Shown here one piece after another: positions 9,557 through 19,243 of a stretch of 64,000 nt of DNA. Origin of the DNA: Chloranthus sessilifolius (Eukaryota > Streptophyta > Magnoliopsida > Chloranthales > Chloranthaceae); contig CM037585.1 in the NCBI GenBank assembly GCA_021018995.1, positions 67,334,646 to 67,398,645 of the forward strand, given 5' to 3'. Numbering within the stretch: the first letter of the stretch is position 1; the number at the start of each line of letters is the position of its first letter. The translations under genes and the position numbers were made by a program. Under the pieces are notes generated by a model, which was not told the DNA's origin, ran no database searches, and worked only from the letters and a program-made list of their open reading frames with translations.

Positions 9557-11580
9557 ATGGTCAGTGTCAGGGAGAAGCTTACCCAATCCAAATATGAGAA
9601 ATTCAAGCTCGATCACCCTTTTGGCGGCCAAATCACTCTCCTCCTAACCAAAAGCAATTAGCAATTTGAGGAATCAGAGGAGAAGGCTCCTCAAAAGAAA
9701 GATCACCTTGAACCTCCACTTACAAGAGGACTCTTAAGAAGGAGAATAAAAGCAAAATACCTGATGACTCCTTCAAGAAGAAGGGTCATAAGAGTGGTAC
9801 CATTGTACCCCCTAGAACTGAGATCATTCTCACATTGGCCAATGAAATTAGTTCTGGTGTTACCATAGCTGCACCAGGAGTAGTTCAAGATAGACCACTT
9901 GTCATGACTACAATTTCTCTCACTGCTCCTCTTGAGATAGTGGTGAGTGAGGGTGTGAGTACTTCTACTCCCCCCTAGGAAATTTTGGGGTTCACCACTA
10001 CAATGAGTTCGGTTCTTCATATACCTGGGCCAGCCACAGAGTCATCACCAATTCAAGCCCCTCTACCTGTATATGACACTTCCTTAGACTCGCCAATAGG
10101 CCCTACTTTCCTTACTTCACCTACAAAAGGCCCTTTGCTAGCAACAAGTGAAGCATGTCCTATTAGTCTCTTATCTCTTACTACATTACCCATCACCTCC
10201 AACACAACAGTGGAGACCCCATCACATACCACTACCCACATAGAATATCTGAGTGCTGCATTTCCGAGGGCTCTGGTGTACATCGAGTCTGTTCCTTCCC
10301 CTACCATTGCACCATTCGATGAACAAACTCAAATACCATGCACTTATACAGGCACTCTAATGGTGAGCATCATGAACTCTACAGGAATTGGTGACACCCC
10401 AATGGAGGAGTTCACAAATCTTTTACATGAGAGCTCACCACCAGGCATTATTCCTCTTGTAGCCTCCCTCTCCACTACATCAGGACTTGCTCCTGACTGG
10501 GAACAACAATTTATGAAGATCGAAGCATGGCAGAAGGAAAATGCCAAGAGCCTAGCATCAGCTCCTCTGCAGCTTAAGGGGATGATGGATGAGGTGAATA
10601 TGCATAAGATTGAATTCAGGCACAAAAGAGTGAACACCACTGTTCGCAATGAGGTGGGGACTTTGAGCACTCAACTCACTATACCACAAACCACCTCTAT
10701 CCCAACCAGTCCAATGGTAGCATCACCTCAGGCTATCACTCCTGGATTTGAGTTCTTGTCAAGGCAAGAGCAAGATGTTATTATAAAGAAACTTGGACAA
10801 CAAGCATTGCAAGGCCAAACATGAACTATACCAGTAGTTTCAAGCAACAGTAGCCAAATTAAAGCACGAGAATACCCAATTGAAAGGCAAAAACCTGCTG
10901 CTTGAGGAAGAGAAGAAGAGTTGGGATCCGCAAACTGTAAAGATGTAAGAAGAAAATGCTTGTCTGAGGCATGAACTGAAATTGCAACAAAGAACTCCGA
11001 CTAAAAAGGAGAATGCATACATTGAATATCAAAAGCAACTACAAGCACAAATTAAGGACCAAGCTCATCAACACACACTGAAAGAAGGAAAGATACTGAA
11101 ACTCCAATCTGAGAGAGAGGGGTTGTTAGCTAAACTAGATGGGCAGAAGAAAGAACTTGTTGTCGTACCTGGGGGAGGCATACAGGCTGTAACTCTATTA
11201 CATAATGAAAACGAGAAGCTGCGTATTGAAGCACGCTCACAATTCTCCGTGATCACCAAATTAAACAATGATCTAAAAACAAAGAAGACGACCGAGGAGG
11301 AAAGAATAACCATGAAACTAAAGTACAACTCTTTGCTAGAAGAAAAGGAAGCTCTTGAAAGTCTATTTCATGAACTAGAAGCAAAACTTCAGTACGATCC
11401 ACTTGAGACATACACTAAGCATGAGAACGAAGCTTGGACCCATTTGATGTGACCACTGAGTTGCTAGTCTACAATTAGAGGAATGACGTTCCCCATGCTT
11501 CAGCAACATCTCAGTCCCAGGCATCATCATCTTCTCCTCAAGCCACTGTCTAAAGTACTCCACCGAATGAGTGAGCCACA
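9557..11580 (+). pseudogene. A0: Athila-type 3' ORF remnant, Ser/Thr/Pro-rich plus coiled coil
   Basis: Open stretches 9985-10824 (279 codons) and 10982-11452 (156 codons) lie in one region. The first is Ser/Thr/Pro-rich (many TT, SP and PIT runs) and ends in a helical segment. The second is a strong coiled-coil candidate (KEGKILKLQSEREGLLAKL, later EEKEALESLFHELEAKL). About 190 bases further on is the GAGGACACTG plus TTTGGGG motif that also follows the last ORF in the Athila-type elements of this window. That placement supports an Athila 3' ORF (the so-called env-like ORF) over a host gene. Broken, old. Confidence 0.55.
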
Positions 11581-11642
11581 CTGTTGATCACCTTCATAAG
11601 CTCACAGGTACAATCTTTGATACCCCTTGTGACAAATTTTCC

Positions 11643-11674
11643 AATGAGGACACTGTCTCTTTCAAGTTTGGGGA
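11643..11674 (+). other. Diverged copy of the Athila hairpin plus purine motif
   Basis: AATGAGGACACTG followed about 10 bases later by AAGTTTGGGGA. The same pair, in sharper form (CAGTGAGGACACTG then AGGTTTGGGGGT), follows the last ORF in N and in M units 1 and 2. Its presence here ties the A0 fragment to the Athila-type elements. Confidence 0.55.
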
Positions 11675-13094
11675 TATACATTCTTATCCTATTGTTTTTA
11701 TTTTGGATTTTTTTATTTCTATATGTAAAGTTTTGATTTTTTTTATATTTCATGCATGTTTATTTATTTTTAATTTATGCTGATTGCTTGAATTTTTGTG
11801 TGTTTTAACCTTAGTCAATACATGCGAGTAAAGAACTTAGAAAATTTGATTTCAATATAAAATTTACAATTTTCCTGAATGAAATTCTCAATTATGATCG
11901 AATTTAGTTGATATTCATGCTTAGTTCAATGCATACTTGTACTAACACTAAAAATTTTGAAACTATGAATTACTTTGAACTGTAGATTTTAGATCTTAGT
12001 TTCAAGATCTTTAGAACTAGTGAGCTTTTCAGCCATATGTCCGATCATTTAGCGACTTAAAATAGTTTAAATGCTTTAAACTCCAAATTTTCCTGGAACT
12101 TTGAGCTTTCTATCAAAATTTCATTTTTATTCTTGAATCCATGACTGCAATTGTGTTTGTTTTATTCTAGAACTACTTACCATAGATAATAAAACAATTT
12201 GGCAACATTACTAGTGCAACTTGAAAATGAGAGAAGGCCATCTTTTGAAACTTTGAGCCATAATAGCTAAAAACCTATATATTTTATGTCTTGAACCCAT
12301 ATTTCAAGCCTACAACCTTATATTTCTTTGTAACCCAAATAAAATACCATGAAACCAACATTCATAAGTTTCTTAGTCTTTTACCCGTGTACTTCTGAGA
12401 ATCTTGTACAAAGGAAAAATAGGAGAATTGACTGAACGAAAAGCGGAAAATGAGGTGTTTCTTAAAAGAAAATGAAAGGACCTTGTTGCAAGAGAAAGAA
12501 AAGAAAAATATGTGGTATATATGTTCTTGAAAAAAAATGAAAAAGCGAAGCAAAGTCTTAAACCTGTCGAAAAAAAAATTGAGAGAAATTAGTTGAAAAA
12601 GTCTTTAAAGAAGGAAGAAAAGAACAAGTTAAGAGAGAAAAATAAAAAGAGAAAAAGGTGTTATACAAAAATTAAAGATGAAGAAGAATAGGTTGGAAAG
12701 TAGTTTGAAGTCTAAATTCTCAAAAATTTTGAATCCTTATAGCTTTCTTTGGAACTTTAACCTAAGTCCCATTACAAGCCAATGAAAGTCCTTGATCCAA
12801 GAATCATCATAGTAAGTGCCTAGTAGAGATATCTTTTTTATCGGTACTATGATAATTCAACAACACATGAGTAGAATAGAGAGATTATCCTTCCATGAGA
12901 TTTATTATTGAAAATTAGTTTCCTTGAGTTTGTTGCTATATGTTTTACTACATCAAAACTTGTGAAAAATACCCAACTTCATCATTGTTGTAAGTGTATA
13001 CCATAGTGAGAATTGAATGAAACTATTTTCTAAAACTAAAGTTTAGAATAGTTCATATTGGATAGATTTATGTACCTGGTATGCACACACTACA
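11675..13094. other. AT-rich 3' noncoding stretch of A0
   Basis: No coding region was recognised. The stretch is AT-rich with an A/G-rich part at about 12,420-12,690, similar in texture and order to the A/G-rich part of the M and N 3' noncoding regions, followed by the loosely matching segment at 12,760-12,840. It ends where the K1 LTR starts. Confidence 0.45.
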
Positions 13095-13570
13095 TGTAAT
13101 AACCTGAAAGTTTTCAACCCGAACACGTTCACCTCGGTATGCATGCCCGAAAAAGTCACATAATAACTTTGGAAATTATGAGCAAGTAAACTTGAAAGAA
13201 TGTTATTGGTGAAAGGAAATTTGATTTAGACTTGGTGAAGGCCTTTAGCCAATGACTCGTACACCGACTCGTGAATGCGTGCTCAACACCAAAGTCCAAC
13301 TTAAGTTCAAGTGGATAGAACTTTGTTGTAAATATCATGATATTTGAAGTAAATATCATAGATATTTGTTGAATTGTTTTGCTTTATAAGGAGTGGTGGG
13401 TGAAGAGCAAAACTCTCACCACTCTTCCTCTCGTGTGAACCAATCCCTTGTAAGGTCACCTATGTTCTAATTACTCATACGATCCCTTGGGTGAAGAGCA
13501 AATCAGATTGGTTTTTTTGAGAAAATAAAGTCTTGTGAGAAAAATTCAAAACCGTAGAAATCTGAAGAAA

Positions 13571-13670
13571 TCGAACGTTCGAATCCAAAATCGAACGTTC
13601 AAAATTGAAAATCGAACATTCAAATTTGAAATCGAATGTTCGAAAATTAAACCGAACGTTCAAATTTCCC
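13571..13670. repeat. Five 20-bp units with palindromic core GAACGTTC
   Basis: Cores at 13571, 13591, 13612, 13632 and 13652 read TCGAACGTTC or a one-change variant, at steps of 20, 21, 20 and 20 bases, with A-rich spacers. The core is self-complementary and contains AACGTT, with an ACGT centre. It lies in the 5' half of the K1 LTR, where enhancer repeats often occur. Function is inferred only from position. Confidence 0.8.
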
Positions 13671-14640
13671 CTGTTTCTGGCTTTCTCTATTTTTCTTTGG
13701 AAAAACTTTGGGAAACTTTTATCTATTAATTACATATAGGTTGAGTGTGGAAAACCCTTAGTGAGGACCTTTGGGATAACTCTGATCGAATCCGAGTCTG
13801 AGGTAGGGGAACCTTAATATTTTTTGCATTTTCTAAGATAATATGAAATTATTTTGATCATGAACTCCAAATTTGATTTGAATTTGACATAATTTTGATT
13901 ACCATGAACTCTAAACTATGAATTCTGAATAACTCCTAAACTTGCATATGAATATGAAATTCTGAAATCTGAATATGAAACTCGGAAATCCCGAATCTGA
14001 AAGTCTAAATCCTGAATCTGAAAATGTATTAAAATACATTGAAATTATATGATTAGCATCTACACTTGATATAAGATTCATTAGAATGAAACCCTAAATT
14101 CTATGAACCATGTTGACGGTAAAACTGCCTGGCGCAAGTTTCCCTCATAACGCAAGGGCTTGTTGTAATTCTTGAAAAAGGGTTCATTGAATGACGATGG
14201 TTAGTAAGGTTTCCCATTAGTAATATTCCTGCTCTCGTGATATAATAACTTGAGAGGAAACTTTAAGTTATGATTTAAGTCATTTAATAAAGAAGCATGC
14301 ATGAATCAAAATCCGAAACTATATGAACTCTCGACTTGTTTGATTTTCATTCATAACACATCACCTGATTTTAGAATTGGAATTTAATAAATAAATCTGT
14401 TTGGAATTCCTGTTTTGAAAACACATCTGCTTTGAATTCCGTCTTTGAAATCCATATTTTTTCTGACAAATTATAAATAAAATTGAGTTTCTTCTGCTGA
14501 GCTTAGACTATTAGCTAACCCCGACTATACGTCATAGGTGTAGAGACTCAGGCTCAAGGTTACGAGAGTGATCCAGACTACGAGCTAGAGGAAGAGTCAG
14601 AAATCCCTCCTGACGAGTTTTTTCCTTGACTTAGGGCTAT

Positions 14641-15072
14641 GAGCTTGGTATAATTCTTTTTGTATATGTTTGTGTAGGACTAGTTAGAATTATGGGCCCG
14701 AGGCCTTGTTTTGTTATAGTACTTATATCATTTTGAGGAGCCACTATTAGGAACCATTGTTTAGGTGTTGGATTGGCTATCACCAGTGGTTCTTCTTGGT
14801 TCTTTTTTGAGATATGATTTGTGTGAGAGATCTCTTTAGTTGCTATGTTTGTATATGGGTTGTGAGTTTGGTATAATTCTTTTTGTATATGTTTGTGTGG
14901 GACTATTTAGAATTATGGGCCCGAGGACTTGTTTTGTTATAGTACTTATATAATTTTGAGGAACCACTATCAGGAACCATTGTTTAGGTGTTGGATTGGC
15001 CATCACCAGTGGTTCTTCTTGGTTCTTTTTTGAGATATGATTTGTGTGAGAGATCTCTTTAGTTGCTATGTT
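14641..15072 (+). repeat. 223-bp tandem duplication in K1 LTR
   Basis: Copy 1 (14,641-14,863) and copy 2 (14,864-15,072) both start GAGYTTGGTATAATTC and share GTTTGTGTRGGACTA, GGTGTTGGATTGGC and AGAGATCTCTTTAGTTGC, with only a few base differences. It is a head-to-tail duplication close to the 3' end of the LTR, much younger than the element's other damage judging by the high similarity. Confidence 0.9.
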
Positions 15073-15183
15073 GAGATGTTTGTTTTACTTTTATGCTCGC
15101 TTTCTACTTTTATGGATGTACCTATGCCTTGGCGAGCCGACCTTTCCGACACTCTAGGACCGGGAAAGTCGGGTAGTCACAGT

Positions 15184-15194
15184 TGGTATAAGAG
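15184..15194 (+). other. K1 primer-binding site (initiator Met tRNA type)
   Basis: TGGTATAAGAG, three bases after the LTR end, resembles TGGTATCAGAGC, the site complementary to the plant initiator Met tRNA used by Tekay/Del elements. The spacing from the LTR is normal for the family. Confidence 0.75.
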
Positions 15195-15289
15195 ATATGG
15201 CTCTAGATCCGGATTCTGTAGGATTGTGGGCATGATTGTCTTTACAATCTATACTGATCAAAGTTGTTATGTAACAATTGTAGATCAGC

Positions 15290-16624
15290 ATGGCCCCAAG
15301 GTTCCGAGGCCGAGGCCGAGGAAGAGGTAGAGAAGGACCAAGGATGGTTCAGTTGGAGGATATTCTCGAGGGTGTCGGTACATCTAGGGGTGCAAGAATC
15401 ACTACTGGTCCCAATAATATTCCTATTGGGGGAAAAGCTCGAGCTGAGAATGTTGATCAAGTGCTAGAAGCCTTGTCCAACAACATGGCTCAGCAGACAG
15501 CTTCCATGGCTCCGTAGATTGCTGCGATAGCTCAGTAGGCAGAGTTATTAGCAGCCAAACACAAACCCTCTGGATTTACGGAGTTTAGGAGGATGCGTTC
15601 TCCGAATTTTTTGGGTCTGATTGATTTGATTGAGGTAGAAGGTTGGCTGAACGAGTTGGAAAAGATCTTCGATGTGCTACAATGCACCAAAGTTGAGCAG
15701 GTGCGATGGGCAACCTTCAAGTTAGACAGAGAGGCTGACCCATGGTGGAAGTTTGTATCTAGAACTAGGGAGCAGAAGATTCCTAATACCCCATGGACCT
15801 GGGCGGAATTTGTAGAGATGTTTAATGATTAATATTTTTTTAGGATCATACGTCATCAGTGGGAGGTCCAATTTATAAAATTGGAGTAGAATAAGATGAC
15901 CATACGTGAGTAAGGGGCTGACTTTGATAGACTCTCAAGGTTTGCGCCTCAGCATGTGGCCACCGAGTTGATGAAGGCTAGGAAATTTTAACTTGGCCTA
16001 AGGCCAAACATTCAGGAGAGGATCTCAATCCTTGAACTGGTGACCTATGTAGGGGTGATGGCTACATCCTTGATAGCTGAGGAAGACATTGAGAGGATGT
16101 TCAAGAGGAGAGACCAGCAGAGAGCTGGATAGGGGCAATAAGGTGCCTTTGATCAAACAAACAAGAGGCCGAAGTTTGCGAGACCGCCGAGATATCCTAT
16201 GTAACCTGTGTACTCTAGGCCTACAGCTTCTTGTGGGCCGATATCCTATCAAAGACCATCGGTGTCTTCGCCTATACGATCCTTCCAACCTTCAGGTTCT
16301 ACTGCAAGTGAGGCCTCAGTGGCACAAGGATCCTCACGTGCTTCATCTTTCGCTCCCATCCCTTCATGTACAAGGTGTAGGAAACCACACAAGACTGAGG
16401 ACTATAGGAGGAACACTAGAGCGTGCTTTCAGTGTGGAAAGATAGGACATATGGATACGGATTATCCTAATGAGGACAAAGGAAGGACCACTTCAGCTTC
16501 TACACAAAGATTGACTCGACCTACCATTCAAGGACGAGCTTATGCCATGACTACGCAGGATGCCGAAATGTCGAATGATGTGATTCATGGTATCATTAAA
16601 ATTCAGATGATAATTTTATTTTAG
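15290..16624 (+). pseudogene. K1 gag with zinc knuckle
   Basis: The first part (15290-15517) begins MAPRFRGRGRGRGREG, an Arg/Gly-rich start common in this branch. 15593-15832 has the gag fold (VEGWLNELEKIFDVLQCTK, then ATFKLDREADPWW). A zinc knuckle of the CX2CX4HX4 type lies at about 16,424-16,468 (CFQCGKIGHM). The protein packages the element RNA in particles. Position directly after the primer site fits. Broken. Confidence 0.85.
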
Positions 16625-16719
16625 TTTCTATTTGACTAATGTTCTATAAATTCTTTTATTCAGACATGCATGAACACCACACAATTTGCATACAATTAAT
16701 TGAACCTCTTGTATCAATT

Positions 16720-17000
16720 AAAGGTACCCTTGTTATGCATCGTGACATCGACGTATGTAAAACTGAAGTATGAGTATTGATAGGCACTGGGTCTACTCAC
16801 TCATTTATTACCCCTTTATTCTCTGAGAAGTTGGGCATCGTTCCCAAGTCCCTCGACTTTATATTGGCAGTATCAAATCCTATGGGAAGCTCAGTGAGAA
16901 TAGATACTGTTTGTCAATCAGTGATCATGACGATTGAAGACCACGAGACAATAGCCGATCTGATTTTTTTAAGTATAGAAGCGACGTAATCCTAGGAATG
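16720..17000 (+). pseudogene. K1 protease
   Basis: The open stretch 16777-16989 includes GTGSTHSFI, the active-site region of Ty3/gypsy aspartic protease, and SEKLGIVPKSLDF downstream as expected. It is followed by MDWLSAYHE-like residues near 17,000-17,030, usual at the end of the domain. The family protease cuts the gag-pol polyprotein. Broken. Confidence 0.8.
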
Positions 17001-17229
17001 GATTGGCTATCCGCTTACCATGAGAGCATAGATTGTCTTCGAAAAGTTATGACTTTCCGCCCTCCTAAAAGAAAACCTTTCTAATTTTATGAAGTGAAAT
17101 CTAGCGTCGCACCATTCATTTCAGCTATCCAAGCAGAGCATATGATGAGGAGTGGTGCTGTGTTATCTTGCTTACTTGCAAGATCCAAAGGAGGAGAAGA
17201 AGAACATTGCTGGCATCACGGTTGCATGT

Positions 17230-18120
17230 GGGCATCCGGATGTCTTTCCTAAAGATTTGCCTGGATTGCCACCTGATCGGGAGATCGAGTTAGCGATTGA
17301 GTTAGCGCCAGGTACTAAACCTTTATCGAAGGCTCCATATCGTATGGCGCCAGTTGAGTTGAAAGAACTGAAAGAGCAGCTTTAGGAGCTATTAGATAAA
17401 GGCTTTATTAGACCGAGTGTGTCTCCTTAGGGAGCACCAATTTTGTTTGTGAAGAAGAAAGATGGATCGATGCGGCTTTGCATCAATTACTTCTAGCTAA
17501 ATAAGTTGACAATTAAGAATCGTTACTCACTTTGGCAGATAGATGACCACTTTGATCAACTACAAGGCGCAAGGTTCTTTTCTAAGATCGATTTGAGGTT
17601 AGGCTACCTTCAGTTAAAGATTAAGGTGGAAGACATTCCAAAGACTGCGCTTCACATGAGGTATGGTATCTATGAGTTCCTGGTTATGCCTTTTGGGATA
17701 ATGAACACGCCAGCATCATTATGGACTTGATGAATCAGGTATTCAAACTACGCCTCAACAAATCAATAGTTATTTTCATAGATGACATTCTCATCTATTT
17801 GAGAACATGAGCGGAGTATGAACAACATTTATGAGTGGCTCTTCAAACACTCATATACCACCAGTTGCATGCAAAACTCAGCAAGTGTGACTTTTAGCTT
17901 GAACAGGTCAACTTCTTGGGACATGCCATCTCTGAGACTGGCATATCAGTTGATCCAGCTAAGATTGAGGCAGTTGTGAAATAGGAACAGCCCAAGATGG
18001 TGATAGAGGTTAGGAGTTTCCTTGATTTGGCTAGATACTACAGGAGATTCGTAGATGGTTTCTCCAACTTTCAGGTCCCCTCATGTAACTTACGAAGAAG
18101 AATGCTAAGTTTGAGTGGAC
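17230..18120 (+). pseudogene. K1 reverse transcriptase
   Basis: Landmarks in order are DLPGLPPDREIEL, YRMAPVELKELKEQL (17,340-17,385), [16 protein letters not shown] (17,575-17,625), VMPFGIMN (17,690) and the catalytic FIDD (17,775-17,786). These are the fingers and palm motifs of Tekay/Del enzymes. RNase H follows directly. Broken. Confidence 0.9.
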
Positions 18121-18149
18121 TACGCAGTATGAGCAGAGCTTTCAGGAGC

Positions 18150-18540
18150 TCAAGGCGAGACTAACTACTGTGCCAATACTTGCCATACCATCAGGTAGTG
18201 GAGGTTTTGATGTATACAGTGATGCGTCATATAGTTGTTTGGGCTTGTGCTTAATCAGAATGAGAGAGTCATTGCGTATGGCTCTCGGCATCTCAAAAAC
18301 CATGAGAAGAACTATCCAACTCATGATTTGAAGTTGGCAACTATAATCTTTGTACTAAAGATAGGACGACATTACCTCTATGGTGAAATGTTCGATATAT
18401 TCACCGATCACAAGAGCCTTAAGTACCTTTTCACCTAGAAGGACTTAAATATGAGGCAGTGACGGTGGATGGAATCCCCGAAAAACTATGATTGTTCCAT
18501 CTAGTATCACCCCGAAAAGGCGAATGTCAGAGCTGATGCA
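18150..18540 (+). pseudogene. K1 RNase H
   Basis: The open stretch 18235-18438 contains [20 protein letters not shown] and [14 protein letters not shown], the standard helix and TDHKSL motif of gypsy RNase H. It follows reverse transcriptase and precedes the integrase zinc domain. Broken. Confidence 0.88.
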
Positions 18541-18714
18541 CTGAGCCAGAAGTCTTTTGCTTCGTTGTCACATCTCATCACTAGAGTACAAAGATGGTGG
18601 TTACTTGAAGATATGTCTTTATGCAGCACGAGGTTTGACGTTAAAGGTTTGGAAGCTCTGATGGCTACTATTATGATTTGTTCTACACTATTTGAGAGCA
18701 TCCGAAAGCTATAG

Positions 18715-19243
18715 ATGACCGATGACAATCTCATGACTATCAGACGGGATGTGATTGGTGGTAGCAAGATGGATTTCTCCATCAAAGAAGACGAGACCTT
18801 ACTATTTCGAGACCGGGTATGCATACCAATCAAAATTGAGCTTTGTGATACTATTTTGGAAGAGGCTCACAAATCTATGTATGCCATTCATCCTGGCAGT
18901 ACCAAGATGTACTAGAATCGGAAAAAGAGTTTTTGGTGGAGCAGTTTGATGAGAGATGTGGCTGAGTACGTATCGCGATGTTTGGTATGTCAACAGGTCA
19001 AGGTTGATCACCGAAACTCATCTGGGTTATTACAACCATTACCTGTACCGGAGTGGAAATGGGAAGCCATTTCTATAAACTCCATTCTGGGGTTGCCAAG
19101 AACTTTCAGGAAAAATAATTTCATCTGGGTCATTGTTGATCGGTTGACTAAATCTGTTCATTTCTTACCTTACAATACGACGTATACTGCCAACAAACTC
19201 GTAGAGTTGTACCTCAAGGAGATAGTCAGGTTGAATGGTATAT
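18715..19243 (+). pseudogene. K1 integrase, left part (before S1 insertion)
   Basis: The zinc-binding pattern runs from about 18,865 (AHKSMYAIHPGSTKMY) to 19,005 (CLVCQQVK). The start of the catalytic core follows (WEAISINSILGLP, then WVIVDRLTKSVHFLP). At 19,244 the S1 LTR begins. Broken. Confidence 0.88.

Larger units (their letters stand above)
9557..13094 (+). mobile_element. A0: old Athila-type fragment (3' ORF and 3' noncoding part)
   Basis: The fragment has an ORF remnant, then the conserved GAGGACACTG/TTTGGGG motif, then a long AT-rich noncoding part. Near 12,760-12,840 that part loosely matches the 3' noncoding DNA of the M and N elements (CCATTACAAGCC, then TTGATCCAA and AGTAGAGAT). 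The fragment is cut at 13,095 by the K1 LTR. No LTR of its own was recognised. It is clearly more diverged than M or N, so probably the oldest Athila-type piece here. The left border near 9.5 kb is uncertain. Confidence 0.5.
13095..15181 (+). repeat. K1 5' LTR
   Basis: It begins TGTAATAACCTG at 13095 and ends GTAGTCACA at 15181, just before a TGGTATAAGAG primer-site match, giving an LTR of about 2.1 kb with TG...CA ends. It has two internal repeats (20-bp units at 13,571-13,670 and a 223-bp duplication at 14,641-15,072). The five bases before it are CTACA; the matching right-hand flank would be outside the window. Confidence 0.8.

Noticed and set aside
9985-10824. 279-codon ORF as an intact host gene
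   Set aside because: It is flanked by broken coding DNA, is followed by a retroelement 3' motif and noncoding part, and has no host domain that I recognise.
13571-13670. Regular short repeats as a CRISPR array
   Set aside because: Unit is only 20 bases with A-rich, similar spacers, no cas genes, and the locus is a plant LTR.
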